This document shows positions 48,678 through 58,376 of a stretch of 64,000 bases of DNA, piece after piece. The notes under the pieces were generated by a model. It had not been told where the DNA came from and searched no databases. It was given only the letters and a program-made list of their open reading frames with translations. Source of the DNA: Anabaena sp. PCC 7108 (GTDB taxonomy: Bacteria > Cyanobacteriota > Cyanobacteriia > Cyanobacteriales > Nostocaceae). The DNA is taken from positions 744,001-808,000 of the forward strand of contig NZ_KB235896.1 of the NCBI RefSeq assembly GCF_000332135.1, given 5' to 3'. The position numbers were made by a program, and so were the translations under genes. Each line of letters starts with the position of its first letter. Position 1 is the first letter of the stretch.

Positions 48678-49337
48678 TCAATTTGCTTCTTGATAACGTC
48701 CAACTTTATCAGCAACTTGTGGCAAACATCGAGAATATAAACTACAACCATCACAGCGTTTTGTTTTTACAGCTTTTGGCATTGCACCTATAAATAACAA
48801 CATTTGCACAGCTTCAATAGTCGCAATGGTACTATCTCGTAATTCCGGCGTAATTTCTACTAATTTACGTTGATGAGTTTGGGCATAATAGATATAACCA
48901 GAATTGATATTTTTTCCCGTCATTTCCTCCAAACACAAAGCCTGAGCGCAAACTTGTAACTCATCATTATCCCATTCTCCTTTACGTCCTCTTTTGTATT
49001 CAATTGGGTAAAATTCGCCATTTTCAAATTCAATTAAATCAGACTTACCAATTAATTGATATTGATCTGATTTCAAATAAATGGCGCGTATCTGCCAAGT
49101 TTCCTCACGGTTTTGTTCTCCCACAGTGTGAACTCTTTCATGTAAACTTGTGCCTTCAATTGTGTATTGATTATCAATGAATTCACCTGCACAATGAATT
49201 AACCAACAACGATGAGGACAATAGGAATATTGATTTAAGGATGCGATATTAACGTATTCATTAGGTGACAGGTGACAAGTGACAGGTGACAGCGAAGAGG
49301 AGGTAGTAGGAAGAGAGTTAGTTTGTTGTTGAGCCAT
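48678..49337 (-). CDS. cas4: CRISPR-associated Cas4 nuclease (Fe-S, RecB-like)
   Basis: 219 residues. It helps define prespacers. The four iron-sulfur cysteines are present: one in YSYCPHRCWL near residue 40 and three in KRCDGCSLYSRC near the C-terminus, enclosing a RecB-type nuclease core (GEFYPIEYKRGRKG). The first ~28 residues lie outside the family. Residues SPVTCHLSP are encoded by an STRR heptamer tract (49263-49291), so the N-terminus was apparently extended by repeat expansion. No better in-frame start is visible. Confidence 0.94.
   Translation of the reverse strand: MAQQQTNSLPTTSSSLSPVTCHLSPNEYVNIASLNQYSYCPHRCWLIHCAGEFIDNQYTIEGTSLHERVHTVGEQNREETWQIRAIYLKSDQYQLIGKSDLIEFENGEFYPIEYKRGRKGEWDNDELQVCAQALCLEEMTGKNINSGYIYYAQTHQRKLVEITPELRDSTIATIEAVQMLLFIGAMPKAVKTKRCDGCSLYSRCLPQVADKVGRYQEAN
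49263..49291. repeat. STRR heptamers inside the cas4 coding start
   Basis: Four AGGTGAC-type heptamers (one AAGTGAC) lie within the first 30 codons of cas4. The same heptamer occurs outside genes at 17865-17886, 48484-48496 and 63899-63925. Confidence 0.8.
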
Positions 49338-49389
49338 AGTTAATTAATTCAAATAAGTGAATATTTGTTAATAGTTTAGGAGAAATTTT

Positions 49390-49758
49390 TTATGGAGTAT
49401 TTAAGATTTTAAACCTCAGAGAAGTAAGCATTTTACTAATTTCTACTATTAAAGATAATGTGGGATTTGCTTGTTCTGAAGTTAGATAATTTAACCTAAC
49501 TGCAAGCATTAAAAAAGTTTCTGTTTCCATTAAAGAACCCTTAGCAATAGACAAAAAATGTGCAAAGTCGTTTTTAGTTGTTCCTCGTGCATGACCTTCT
49601 GCAATATTTGCTGGAACAGATGCAGCAGCGCGAGTAATTTGTGAAGTAAGACGATAAATTTCTGTATTTGGAAATCCAGTAGCTAATTGATAGATATTCA
49701 CTACCATATCCATTGATTTCTGCCAAACAATTAAATCTCGATGTGATTCAATCTTCAT
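49390..49758 (-). CDS. Four-helix bundle protein (S23/IVP-like)
   Basis: 122 residues of the four-helix bundle family first known from 23S rRNA intervening sequences, also related to the Avd proteins of diversity-generating retroelements. Signature parts: HRDLIVWQKSMDMVV, IYRLTSQITRAAASVPANIAEGHARGT and FLSIAKGSLMETETFL. The fold binds nucleic acid in relatives. It lies between cas6 and cas4, flanked by STRR tracts, and is not a usual I-D gene. It may be a passenger or an accessory. Confidence 0.85.
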   Translation of the reverse strand: MKIESHRDLIVWQKSMDMVVNIYQLATGFPNTEIYRLTSQITRAAASVPANIAEGHARGTTKNDFAHFLSIAKGSLMETETFLMLAVRLNYLTSEQANPTLSLIVEISKMLTSLRFKILNTP

Positions 49759-49834
49759 AAATAACTCCTCTTCTCTTCTTACTTCTTACTTCTTCCCTCT
49801 TCCCTCTTAACTGTCACCTGTCACCTGTTCCCTG
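49759..49834. repeat. STRR tract between cas6 and the four-helix gene
   Basis: Several adjacent heptamer series: TTCTTAC-type, TTCCCTC-type and TGTCACC units. It separates two minus-strand genes and carries no gene. Confidence 0.75.
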
Positions 49835-50674
49835 TCACCTTCTTCTCACCATGCCCATTCCCATAGTCGTTTTACGTCCTATTCCTGCATATAAAGCAAA
49901 ATCAGATAAAGCATTAATTTGCTTAATTCCTATTGCTTCTACATTGCCAAGAATGCGATAACTAATTTCACCTAAACAACCAATAAACTTATTTTCATAG
50001 TTGCTAATAACTTCTGTTTTGATGTTAAAAGCACTAGGATAAACTGACTCAAGGGAAATATTATTTAATTCAATTCCGCTATATTTATTCCAGCGATTTT
50101 GCAGACTATTAAATACAGATTCTTTGGTTGGTAAAACATTATCAAATGTACCTTGACGAAAGGCTACAGGTGTAGAAAAAATGAAATTAAGATTGCGTTC
50201 TTGTTCGCTTGCTTGTTGATAAAGTTGATGATAACTACAAGCATTAGCCCAAGGTTGAGTAGATTGAGGTGTACCTTGAATGCTAGTAATAAATAAATTA
50301 GCTGAACCCAAATGCCAAGGTTGTTCCGGGTTAATATTCAACCATAAAGGTGTGAGTTGACTAAATAAGTTGTCATTTAATAATGATATTCGCCACCAAC
50401 AGGAAGCACCGGCAGGAATAGGGTTTTGATGGGTATATTGCAAAGTATAAGATTGGTTTTTATTTTTGTTTTGTATCTGTAAAGGGGAAAGAGTAAAGGC
50501 TTTATCCGCATTTGATTCGTGGAGGTAGTCGCCTAATTTTTTATCAACAGAACTGACTAGGTTAAGAAACAAGGCGTGATAATGTCTGCCGGTGAGGAAA
50601 TTGGGGTAAATGGGAGATTGGGGGGTGATGTTGAGAATGAGACTGTGGGGCATATTTTTTGCAGAGTGAGACAA
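49835..50674 (-). CDS. cas6: CRISPR endoribonuclease Cas6
   Basis: 279 residues, a RAMP protein that cuts the pre-crRNA at the base of the repeat stem. The C-terminal glycine-rich loop YAGIGRKTTMGMGMVRR is the Cas6 signature; an early His in GRHYHALFL is a possible catalytic residue. Length fits cyanobacterial I-D Cas6. An alternative start is the Met at residue 8. Confidence 0.9.
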   Translation of the reverse strand: MSHSAKNMPHSLILNITPQSPIYPNFLTGRHYHALFLNLVSSVDKKLGDYLHESNADKAFTLSPLQIQNKNKNQSYTLQYTHQNPIPAGASCWWRISLLNDNLFSQLTPLWLNINPEQPWHLGSANLFITSIQGTPQSTQPWANACSYHQLYQQASEQERNLNFIFSTPVAFRQGTFDNVLPTKESVFNSLQNRWNKYSGIELNNISLESVYPSAFNIKTEVISNYENKFIGCLGEISYRILGNVEAIGIKQINALSDFALYAGIGRKTTMGMGMVRRR

Positions 50675-50748
50675 TTTGTAAATAGATAATGAAAATTAAG
50701 AGAGATTGAGAGTATAAATTAATAAAGGTTGCATAAAGAGTAAAACAA

Positions 50749-51168
50749 ATGAAAGTTGATAATTATCTTGAAGCAAAGGCACTCACTGAAAAATTAAAAG
50801 CCAGCTTACCAATTAAAGTCAAGGCTGAAAAAGAATTATTGAAAATGTTGAAGAAGAGAGGAGACATAATAAATCCAGAGAAAGAATTTGAAATTGATTG
50901 GGTAGATTACTCTGGAGATGAAGGAGGCATTATGTGCAGATTAGTCAGCAAAAACGATAATCCCAAAGATGAAGATAAAGCGCAATATGTAGTTTCTATT
51001 ACCCATCTCAAAATAGATCCAGATCATCCCCATGCAGAAGAAATAGCTACTTATCAACGTGAGCGAAATCGTAAATTAATGTTGCAAAATCGTGGTAGTC
51101 TTTTGACTGAATTAATGCCTTCACGCCCTCCTAAAATAAAGAAGAGCGGTAAAGGTTTTGGTAAATAA
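50749..51168 (+). CDS. Hypothetical protein on the opposite strand within the cas operon
   Basis: 139 residues, hydrophilic and basic. It has a helical N-terminus (LEAKALTEKLKASLPIKVKAEKELLKML), a beta-rich centre (FEIDWVDYSGDEGGIMCRLVS, AQYVVSITHLKID) and a lysine-rich C-terminus (PPKIKKSGKGFGK). It lies between cas6 and csc1 on the other strand; its stop abuts the csc1 stop without a gap. I do not recognise the family. Good codon structure and a DHPHAEEIATYQRERNRKL motif suggest a real gene. Confidence 0.65.
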   Translation: MKVDNYLEAKALTEKLKASLPIKVKAEKELLKMLKKRGDIINPEKEFEIDWVDYSGDEGGIMCRLVSKNDNPKDEDKAQYVVSITHLKIDPDHPHAEEIATYQRERNRKLMLQNRGSLLTELMPSRPPKIKKSGKGFGK

Positions 51169-51855
51169 CTAACTCCGAAAACGGTATTGCATTTGTTTGG
51201 GGAGTTTTACATTTTTGATATCATCAAAATAGTAATATTCTCCTTGCATTTGCACATTTTGAATGAGACTAACTGGAGGCATATTTACCACATCATAACT
51301 AATCACTTGATTAGTAAACATGACATCTAAGGGATTTAAAGGATGAGTACAGGTGAATAAATCAGTTTTTGTTTTTGGTTGGAGTAATTTTTCAACCGTG
51401 ATTTCTGCCTTACTCATCCATTTACCTAAACGAATCCATTTAGGTAATTTGATTTCTTTTTGAGAGATAAGAAAAAACTCAAATTGACTTTCTGGAGCTA
51501 ATTCACGAATACGTCCATAAGTTGGAATATTCTTACTAATTTGCTCCATTTTGACGTGATAATTGAGGTTAGCCCATTTATAAGTGTGGGTAACATAAGC
51601 AGATCCTAAAGGACGTTCAGGTGTAACATAAGGACGCGCAGGTGTAATATAAATCCCTTGATGATTGAGAGGTTCTAAATCTCTTTCATAATGGGGTATA
51701 TGTTCTGCATCAGAATAGCTGCTTTTTGCTAAACCAAGAGCATAAGTCAGAGCATAATTATGTAAATATTGCTCTGTTATATAAAGCCTACCTAATTCAC
51801 GAGTAGCAAAATACAAAGGATCTTGCAATGTAAGAAGAAGACGATAAATTTGCAT
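51169..51855 (-). CDS. csc1: Type I-D Cascade subunit Csc1 (Cas5d-like)
   Basis: 228 residues. A RAMP-fold Cas5 equivalent of I-D that caps the crRNA 5' handle. Family parts: LYFATRELGRLYITEQYLHNYAL near the N-terminus and ITPARPYVTPERPLGSAYVTHTYKW near 70-95. It is 3 bases after csc2. Confidence 0.92.
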   Translation of the reverse strand: MQIYRLLLTLQDPLYFATRELGRLYITEQYLHNYALTYALGLAKSSYSDAEHIPHYERDLEPLNHQGIYITPARPYVTPERPLGSAYVTHTYKWANLNYHVKMEQISKNIPTYGRIRELAPESQFEFFLISQKEIKLPKWIRLGKWMSKAEITVEKLLQPKTKTDLFTCTHPLNPLDVMFTNQVISYDVVNMPPVSLIQNVQMQGEYYYFDDIKNVKLPKQMQYRFRS

Positions 51856-51858
51856 ACA

Positions 51859-52911
51859 TTATGTTTCCTCCCCTTCATCTGTTTTATTTTTATTCCTTCG
51901 ACTTCTACTATTGGTACTATTTTCTGCTTTTTCTTCTTTCAAAACACCTGCTGCTTTTGCATAATTTAAAGTATCTTGTGTTAATGAGTTCATCCATTGT
52001 TTGAAATTATCTTCATTTCCCAGAATGGATTGAGCTTCATCTTGAAGAGATACAAGAGATTCTTTGGAAATTAATTCATAAAAAACTCCGTCTTTTTGAA
52101 TTAATTCATTAACAGCTTGTTCTGTAGCTGATTTAAGAAAAGTTGTTTCATAAGGAGGTAAAACATCTCCGATAATGTCGTAAATTTTTTGAGTTAATCG
52201 CAAATTGCTGAAAATTTCACCATCAGCAAAGATTATGGCTACAACTGTATTTCTAACTTGTCCAGTTCGTGTAGTTTGAGCGCCATAACGTTTGGTACGT
52301 TGCAAATTATTCAAGAGATATAAAAAGCTATTTGGTGTTGGATCACGTAATGTAACCACACTAGGAAAAGGAACTTCTGGTAACACATGATCTTGTTCAC
52401 TAAAACGATTAGTGGTGTCTGTTCCTTGTGTCATTGTCCCATCTTCATAGGGTGCATTCAAGGTAAAAGTTCCGTGAGATTCTTCATATTTAGGAACAGC
52501 ATAAGCTGAGTCTATAAAAACTTTGGATTTCTCAGAACCAGAATTATCTGCACCACCTTTACCTACTGCATAACCGTAAATAACACAGTCGGGGCAAACT
52601 CCACAAGGATTTTCATTGTAAGCACAGTCTTTTTTATGTTGGAGTTTGATCTGGTCGTAGATTTCATAACGCCGCAATAATTCACGTCCTGTTAAACGTT
52701 CAGGAGTGGTTTGCTTACGTTTGAAAAGCACTAAACGACTAATTGCTTGTGAATCATTAAGTCCTGCTCTAACTCTGGCTACATTGAGTTCTCCATCAGT
52801 TTTAAATACTGCATAAGAATCTGTTTCTCTGAGAACTATAAAGTGAGCATATTTAGCTCCAGGAATGCGAGGAATAGATTCTTGAAAATGTTTTTTGTAC
52901 TGTTCAAACAT
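51859..52911 (-). CDS. csc2: Type I-D Cascade backbone Csc2 (Cas7)
   Basis: 350 residues. Forms the helical crRNA-binding backbone. It contains a Cys cluster (CAYNENPCGVCPDCVIYG near 95-115) consistent with a zinc site, and FGAQTTRTGQVRNTVVAIIF-like RAMP elements near 225. The C-terminal ~20 residues are basic and low-complexity. Its start overlaps the cas10d stop by one base. Confidence 0.93.
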   Translation of the reverse strand: MFEQYKKHFQESIPRIPGAKYAHFIVLRETDSYAVFKTDGELNVARVRAGLNDSQAISRLVLFKRKQTTPERLTGRELLRRYEIYDQIKLQHKKDCAYNENPCGVCPDCVIYGYAVGKGGADNSGSEKSKVFIDSAYAVPKYEESHGTFTLNAPYEDGTMTQGTDTTNRFSEQDHVLPEVPFPSVVTLRDPTPNSFLYLLNNLQRTKRYGAQTTRTGQVRNTVVAIIFADGEIFSNLRLTQKIYDIIGDVLPPYETTFLKSATEQAVNELIQKDGVFYELISKESLVSLQDEAQSILGNEDNFKQWMNSLTQDTLNYAKAAGVLKEEKAENSTNSRSRRNKNKTDEGEET

Positions 52912-55895
52912 TAATTTAACTCCTTATTTTCTGATGTTTGTGTTTTTTCTTCAGGTTTTTTGATGTACTGTTTGATATACCAAGCCTCCGACGCATGACG
53001 AATCAGATTGATATTTTGTCTGAGAAGCGATCGCTCTGCCCTACAATAGTTCTGAAATACTTCTTTAACAAAGTATTGAGAAAAGTCTTGAATGACAGTT
53101 TCACGCTGGCTTTTATCCTTCACTACTTCGGAGGGTATATAACCTTCGTTGTTGTTATTTAGTACACCATCTACTAGAGAAAATAAGTAACCCTCTATCA
53201 TTAATTGCAGGTCATCTTCAGCAGTATTTGGTTGACTTTCTAAGATGACTTTTGCTGCTATATTTAAAGGTCGAAGCCTTGTATATGCAGAGGAATTTTT
53301 ACCTGATGCTCGATAAAAACGAGCATATTTATCAACTAACTCTCGAATCATGTTCATGGGGTCATCACCTTGATAATAATTAATCAAAAGTTGGTAATAA
53401 TTCAGCAATTTTTTTGCAACAATAATTGCTGGATCACTAAGCTGAGTTGATTTTTTCTTGCGTTCCTCCTTTTTGATATTTTCGAGTATGCGATCTGCAT
53501 AGTGAAATACATACAAAGGGCTAGTATCCAAAGATTGAGAAACATTATTTAAAGCATTCCAGACAGGAAAATTTCTACTATCGCGGTATGCTTGGGATGT
53601 TAAAGCATAGACAGCAAAAGCCGCAGGAATAGCAGTAATAAATTCATCTAAACGGAAACTAGATTTTTTGATGCTGTGCTGCCAGTAGGTATGTACACCA
53701 TCCAAAATCACAGTTTCTTTAAAATCTGCTCCTGAGTCGTATGGTGGAAGAGTTGAACGACTAGCAACTACTTTAACTCCAAAGGTTAAAGGTGCAATTA
53801 ATGTTAGTAATGCTGGTATATGCCATACTTCGGTATCAGTTGGTTTTTTAAATAATGCCGGAACTCCTAAAAGATAATAACCGTGCATTTGTCCTTCTGG
53901 ATATTCCACTTTTTCAACTCGCCGTTTCTCATTTTCTTTAGAATCAGCACCTATTCTAAAAACATCTGTACGAGGGATATATTTAGGGTCATAGTTATGT
54001 TTTGCTAACTCTTTATCTAAATCAGAAAAGACATTTTGAGCAAAGCTTTTATAGGCTCGGTTCATGATGAGAGCAGTTTCTGGGGTGAAATAGTAATCTG
54101 GATAAAGATGCAGATAAATAATATCATCATCAGCTTCTAAACCTCGGTTTAAAGAATAACTACGAAGCAATTTTTCAGCTTGGCAAACTGTACAAATTCC
54201 ACGTAAAGACTCTTTAGAAAGGCTTGTAACTCGTTTGTTAGTGTAACTAGAAAATTCCTCTCGTACATCAAACGCACTATTACAAACAGCACATATTGGT
54301 TCACGCTTACGGTTAGCTTTGTTTCGGTGATAACGATTCAACTCTTTTTCAAAATCATGTTTTTTATCACTGTCACTAATATCCAAAACTTGACCAATGT
54401 AACTATCAAGAAAAGCAAACGCTGTTATTCCTTCCGGTTTACCCCATTCTGTAATAACTTGGTGGATAGCTTTTAACATTTTATCTTCAAGTTCAGCATC
54501 ATTTAAGCTGCCATGCTTCCTCATATAATGACCAGCTAAGAAATACCACCCATGAGGTACACCACCAAGAGCCGGAATACGTTTTAAAGTTTCTAAATAC
54601 TCGTTCATATCCAAAGCATTAAGTAAACTTTGGATAGCCTTATCTTCAGTTACTCCATAGTATTCTTTAAGGATATCTACTAACCCTCTAACGCCTTCTG
54701 CTAATCTATCAACTTGTAAATTAGCTGGATAATTCCAATCTAAATCTGCTAATTCAGGAATAGACCTAATTTTTTCTCTCCTTTCACCAGTTACAGGGGT
54801 TCGTTTATCGCCAAGTATATTAAAAAGTTGCTTAATGAGAGTTTCTGACGCACGTTCTACATCAGCTACTTCTTTCATATCTGGTTTGCAACTGATAATA
54901 CCTTTTGGTTGACGATAAATTAAACGATTCAATCCTTTATCAGCAGTTTTTAGGATTTGCGATCGCACTATTTCAGCTAGATTAGATAAATCTGGTTTTT
55001 CACTATCCTTTGGTGCAAAGTATGTAATTCCATCAGGGAAGAATAAAAAAGCTATCCATCCAATTTCCCTAGCTTTATCTAATACTATATTGTGAATAGT
55101 TTGAGTTAATAATCCCCTATTTTCTATTGTACGATGATGGCGAATAACATATTTATCTTTTAACCTACGTCGTACAATTGCCCGAATCTTTTCTTGATAT
55201 AAACTATCTGGACGATAAGCCATAGAAGCTAATAAATCAGCAAAACGGACAAATTCAGCTAACCCTATTAAATCTTCAGGAGATAATTTTATATCTTGGA
55301 AATTAGCAAGAGTCAAATTTGCTCCTCTTGCATCTTCAGCATTTTGAGCAAGAAAAGCTATATCTTGCCAATATTCATTGCTAATAAATTTCCACAGTCC
55401 CAAACTTTCTGCCCAAATATTAAAATAATGGTAGTATTTATCCCATTCTTTACCATCCATCCGCGCATTACCCAATTCCTTGAGTACAATTTTATTGAGA
55501 TCGTGCAGAGTCACAGCAGCTAAATATAGCCGTTGTTGTAGTTCCTCTAAATTAGCTAATTTAACTAGAGTCCAACCACCAACAACAGCATTTAAAAGAT
55601 GCACCGCTAAACTTTGATCTTTATGTTCAACTAATGTATTAATAGTTTTTTCCTTTTTATCTGGTTTAGCATTAACAGCCAATTCCTTAGCCGCTTCTAA
55701 ACTCATTCCCTTGGCTGGTTTAAGACTGAAGTAATCAAGAATATTAGGAAATACTTTTTCTATCCAATCTCGCAAAACTTGATCTTCAGCATTATTTAAA
55801 GTCTCTAACGCTAGAACTACTAAGGGAGGTTCTTTTTCTGGTATAACTGGCTTACCATAATTCTCAGGTGTTAACCAATCGAAATTATCTATCAT
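52911..55895 (-). CDS. cas10d: Type I-D large subunit Cas10d (Csc3) with HD nuclease
   Basis: 994 residues. The N-terminal region has an HD-type nuclease motif, TLHDLNKIV, near residue 130. The middle has a treble-clef-like zinc site with CAVC (~545) and CTVC (~580). The C-terminal half carries palm-like regions without a GGDD motif, as in I-D. It joins PAM recognition with target cleavage in this subtype. Cas3, 3 bases upstream, lacks HD, which fits the I-D division of labour. Confidence 0.94.
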   Translation of the reverse strand: MIDNFDWLTPENYGKPVIPEKEPPLVVLALETLNNAEDQVLRDWIEKVFPNILDYFSLKPAKGMSLEAAKELAVNAKPDKKEKTINTLVEHKDQSLAVHLLNAVVGGWTLVKLANLEELQQRLYLAAVTLHDLNKIVLKELGNARMDGKEWDKYYHYFNIWAESLGLWKFISNEYWQDIAFLAQNAEDARGANLTLANFQDIKLSPEDLIGLAEFVRFADLLASMAYRPDSLYQEKIRAIVRRRLKDKYVIRHHRTIENRGLLTQTIHNIVLDKAREIGWIAFLFFPDGITYFAPKDSEKPDLSNLAEIVRSQILKTADKGLNRLIYRQPKGIISCKPDMKEVADVERASETLIKQLFNILGDKRTPVTGERREKIRSIPELADLDWNYPANLQVDRLAEGVRGLVDILKEYYGVTEDKAIQSLLNALDMNEYLETLKRIPALGGVPHGWYFLAGHYMRKHGSLNDAELEDKMLKAIHQVITEWGKPEGITAFAFLDSYIGQVLDISDSDKKHDFEKELNRYHRNKANRKREPICAVCNSAFDVREEFSSYTNKRVTSLSKESLRGICTVCQAEKLLRSYSLNRGLEADDDIIYLHLYPDYYFTPETALIMNRAYKSFAQNVFSDLDKELAKHNYDPKYIPRTDVFRIGADSKENEKRRVEKVEYPEGQMHGYYLLGVPALFKKPTDTEVWHIPALLTLIAPLTFGVKVVASRSTLPPYDSGADFKETVILDGVHTYWQHSIKKSSFRLDEFITAIPAAFAVYALTSQAYRDSRNFPVWNALNNVSQSLDTSPLYVFHYADRILENIKKEERKKKSTQLSDPAIIVAKKLLNYYQLLINYYQGDDPMNMIRELVDKYARFYRASGKNSSAYTRLRPLNIAAKVILESQPNTAEDDLQLMIEGYLFSLVDGVLNNNNEGYIPSEVVKDKSQRETVIQDFSQYFVKEVFQNYCRAERSLLRQNINLIRHASEAWYIKQYIKKPEEKTQTSENKELN

Positions 55896-55898
55896 TTT

Positions 55899-57899
55899 TT
55901 ACTCTCCCGCAAAAAATATTTCATTAGTTTTTTTTTGCCAATAAAGAAGACTATCTAATAGCAGTGCATCTAAACCAAAAGCTACAGCATATTCTTGACG
56001 ACTAGAATCAACTACTTTATGTAGCTCAAACAAACCAGGTAATTTATAACGTCGGCGCAATGTTTTGATATCATATTTACCAGGATCAGCAACACAAGTT
56101 GTAATGGGTAAATATTCAAGTTTTTCATTTATCTTTTTAATTGCTCGATGACGACTCTGTATAAAAAACCCTTTTCTTTCTTGTGCTATGTTGAGTTTTA
56201 ACCTATCTAATTTGTCTGTAAAAATTAGTGCAACAGGTTCATAGCTACTTAAATATTGTGTGATCTTTGCATATAGTTCCAGATTATTTTTATAAAATGG
56301 TTCATGCAATCTCTCACTTATTTCTTTTGCTTCCTCCTCTGATATAAGTTCAAAATCTGTTCCTGCAAGTAAACGTATTAAACTCATACTTTTCACTGCG
56401 TTTGTATTTGGGTCATGAATCCATATATCTAATTGTCCTCCACCGCGAAAAGTTGATAAATCCTGAATAATCATTCTGTGTTCTTTCAGTTCATTTAACC
56501 TAGACCAATAAGGAGTTTTGCCAACAATTCGATTAGCTTCTTGCTCATAACCTTCAATCAAAGTTTGATATTGATCCTTTTGTTGATTAAGCAAACAAAA
56601 TCTAATTGTAGAAAGAACACAACCCCAACGGCTTAAATATCGCTGAAATTCTTGAGGCTTTTGGTAGATGTTGTCTTTAATAGTTTGGAAAAAACTTTCT
56701 CTATCTACTTCAGTTTCATTACCATAAATTTCAGAGAACTTATCCTTTACCCAATCTGGAACTAAAGCTATTGCTTGGTAAGTTGGAAACCCATCATGTC
56801 TTCCTAATCTTCCTAAACGCTGAATAAACGTACCTGCATCTAAAGATTCATAAACCAGAAAATTGATTTCAAAATCTACACCAACATCAACTGTAGAAGT
56901 TGCAATAATTAATTGTTTAGTCATTGCATCTTCTCTAACTTTTGCACCAGTTAACCCTGTATTTTCGCCTATACTTAAACCTAAGTTGGCATTTTCTAAA
57001 GTTTTTACTATCCGTTTAGCAGCAAATACACTATTAGCAATGATAAGTCCCTTAGAATTAGGATATTGAGAAAAGAATTGTTTGATATATTCTAAATTCT
57101 CAACTACCCAATTTTCAATTCCTCCATTACTTTGCTCAGATGCAACTAAATCTAAATCTACTTCATGTAAAATTCTCCGATGAGTTTGACTTTTTTCTAA
57201 CCCATGTTCATATTCACCTTTGATAATTTTAGTAGTAATCCCTGCTCTTTCAAGAACTTTTAATAAAACATTATCTGGGGTAGCAGACAGAAAAAGAAAT
57301 TTTGCTGCAAAACGCTCTCCTAAACTTGCTCTATTAAAAGCAATACCATCCAATACATTAGCAATTTGTGGAGCGTGAAAAATATGAAATTCATCAAATA
57401 CTATGTAGCGGTATTGAATAAACCAATTTTCAGCTAAACGAGCTTTGTTACCACCTCTACTATCGTAATATAAGCGATGAATCAACGTAAAAATATCAGG
57501 ATTTGTGACGACTATATTATTATCATTAGCTACATTTCGTAGTGTGTTCAGTTTGTTAAAACCTTCTTCACTCATATATGAAGCTAATTTAGATCCTGTG
57601 AGTTCACCTACTTGTAACTCAAGATTAAATTGATTTTTCCATTTTCCTATTTGTTTTCCTTGATCACGAATAAGCTCATTTGTAGGATAGTTAAACAAAC
57701 CTTTTCCTAATCCACTTGTTTTATCAAACGCTGGGAGAAGAGCGGCTAAAGTTTTACCGTCACCAGTTAGAGCAGTGTCAAATACAAATTGATAACTTTT
57801 AATAGCATCCCAAACTTCTTCTTGATGAGTAACAAGTTGGATATTATTAACGGATGTGTGAGAATATTTAGACCATGTAGAAAGTAGTTTTATTTTCAT
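55899..57899 (-). CDS. cas3: Type I-D Cas3 helicase (Cas3', no HD domain)
   Basis: 666 residues. Superfamily 2 helicase motifs: DTALTGDGKTLAALLPA (Walker A) near 45, IVFDEFHIFH (motif II, DEFH) near 180, FLSATPDN (motif III) and QRLGRLGRHDGFP (motif VI) near 370. No HD domain is fused. It unwinds and translocates on target DNA with the Cas10d nuclease. It is the first of the interference genes, 33 bases after the HEPN gene. Confidence 0.94.
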   Translation of the reverse strand: MKIKLLSTWSKYSHTSVNNIQLVTHQEEVWDAIKSYQFVFDTALTGDGKTLAALLPAFDKTSGLGKGLFNYPTNELIRDQGKQIGKWKNQFNLELQVGELTGSKLASYMSEEGFNKLNTLRNVANDNNIVVTNPDIFTLIHRLYYDSRGGNKARLAENWFIQYRYIVFDEFHIFHAPQIANVLDGIAFNRASLGERFAAKFLFLSATPDNVLLKVLERAGITTKIIKGEYEHGLEKSQTHRRILHEVDLDLVASEQSNGGIENWVVENLEYIKQFFSQYPNSKGLIIANSVFAAKRIVKTLENANLGLSIGENTGLTGAKVREDAMTKQLIIATSTVDVGVDFEINFLVYESLDAGTFIQRLGRLGRHDGFPTYQAIALVPDWVKDKFSEIYGNETEVDRESFFQTIKDNIYQKPQEFQRYLSRWGCVLSTIRFCLLNQQKDQYQTLIEGYEQEANRIVGKTPYWSRLNELKEHRMIIQDLSTFRGGGQLDIWIHDPNTNAVKSMSLIRLLAGTDFELISEEEAKEISERLHEPFYKNNLELYAKITQYLSSYEPVALIFTDKLDRLKLNIAQERKGFFIQSRHRAIKKINEKLEYLPITTCVADPGKYDIKTLRRRYKLPGLFELHKVVDSSRQEYAVAFGLDALLLDSLLYWQKKTNEIFFAGE

Positions 57900-57932
57900 A
57901 AATCACCCTGTAAATAACATTACAATTTCTTG

Positions 57933-58376
57933 TTAATCATTTCCTTCTTCCAGTGCAATTAAATAAGAATTAATTTGTCTAACATAAAGCGGATATTGCT
58001 GTAAAGCAAAACTAATTGCCATGAAAACTTGATTCGGATCTATATCATCATATTCATGAACTAAACGATTTCTTAAACCTGATGATGGTGCAATCTGTTT
58101 TGCTAGTTCAGGAGTAATAATTTGATATTTACCTAATTCAATAAAAGCCTCAAAATTAGTGTAAGATTTTCCAGGTTTGAGTTTTGACAATATATGATCA
58201 TTGATGTCTATTGCAGCTTGAGTCATTAATTGCAATAGTCTTTCTACAATAAGTTGTTGACGAAAATCACCTAAAAATTCATCAAGACTTATAGAACTAA
58301 ATTCCTCTAAGGTATTGTAATATTTGGTAATTAACCTTAGTCGAGCTAAAACTATTTCAGAATCTATATTACTCAT
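57933..58376 (-). CDS. HEPN toxin (HepT-like)
   Basis: 147 residues from the ATG at 58376, which overlaps the stop of the upstream gene as ATGA; an in-frame GTG three codons earlier is possible. The HEPN RNase motif RX4HXY is present as RNRLVHEYDDID near 105. HepT proteins are RNases silenced by AMPylation of the Tyr by the partner nucleotidyltransferase. The stop lies 33 bases before cas3, so they are probably co-transcribed. Confidence 0.88.
   Translation of the reverse strand: MSNIDSEIVLARLRLITKYYNTLEEFSSISLDEFLGDFRQQLIVERLLQLMTQAAIDINDHILSKLKPGKSYTNFEAFIELGKYQIITPELAKQIAPSSGLRNRLVHEYDDIDPNQVFMAISFALQQYPLYVRQINSYLIALEEGND

Noticed and set aside
48554-48754. 66-residue minus-strand frame overlapping cas4 and the MITE
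   Set aside because: Spans the inverted-repeat element and the cas4 end in another frame; no support.
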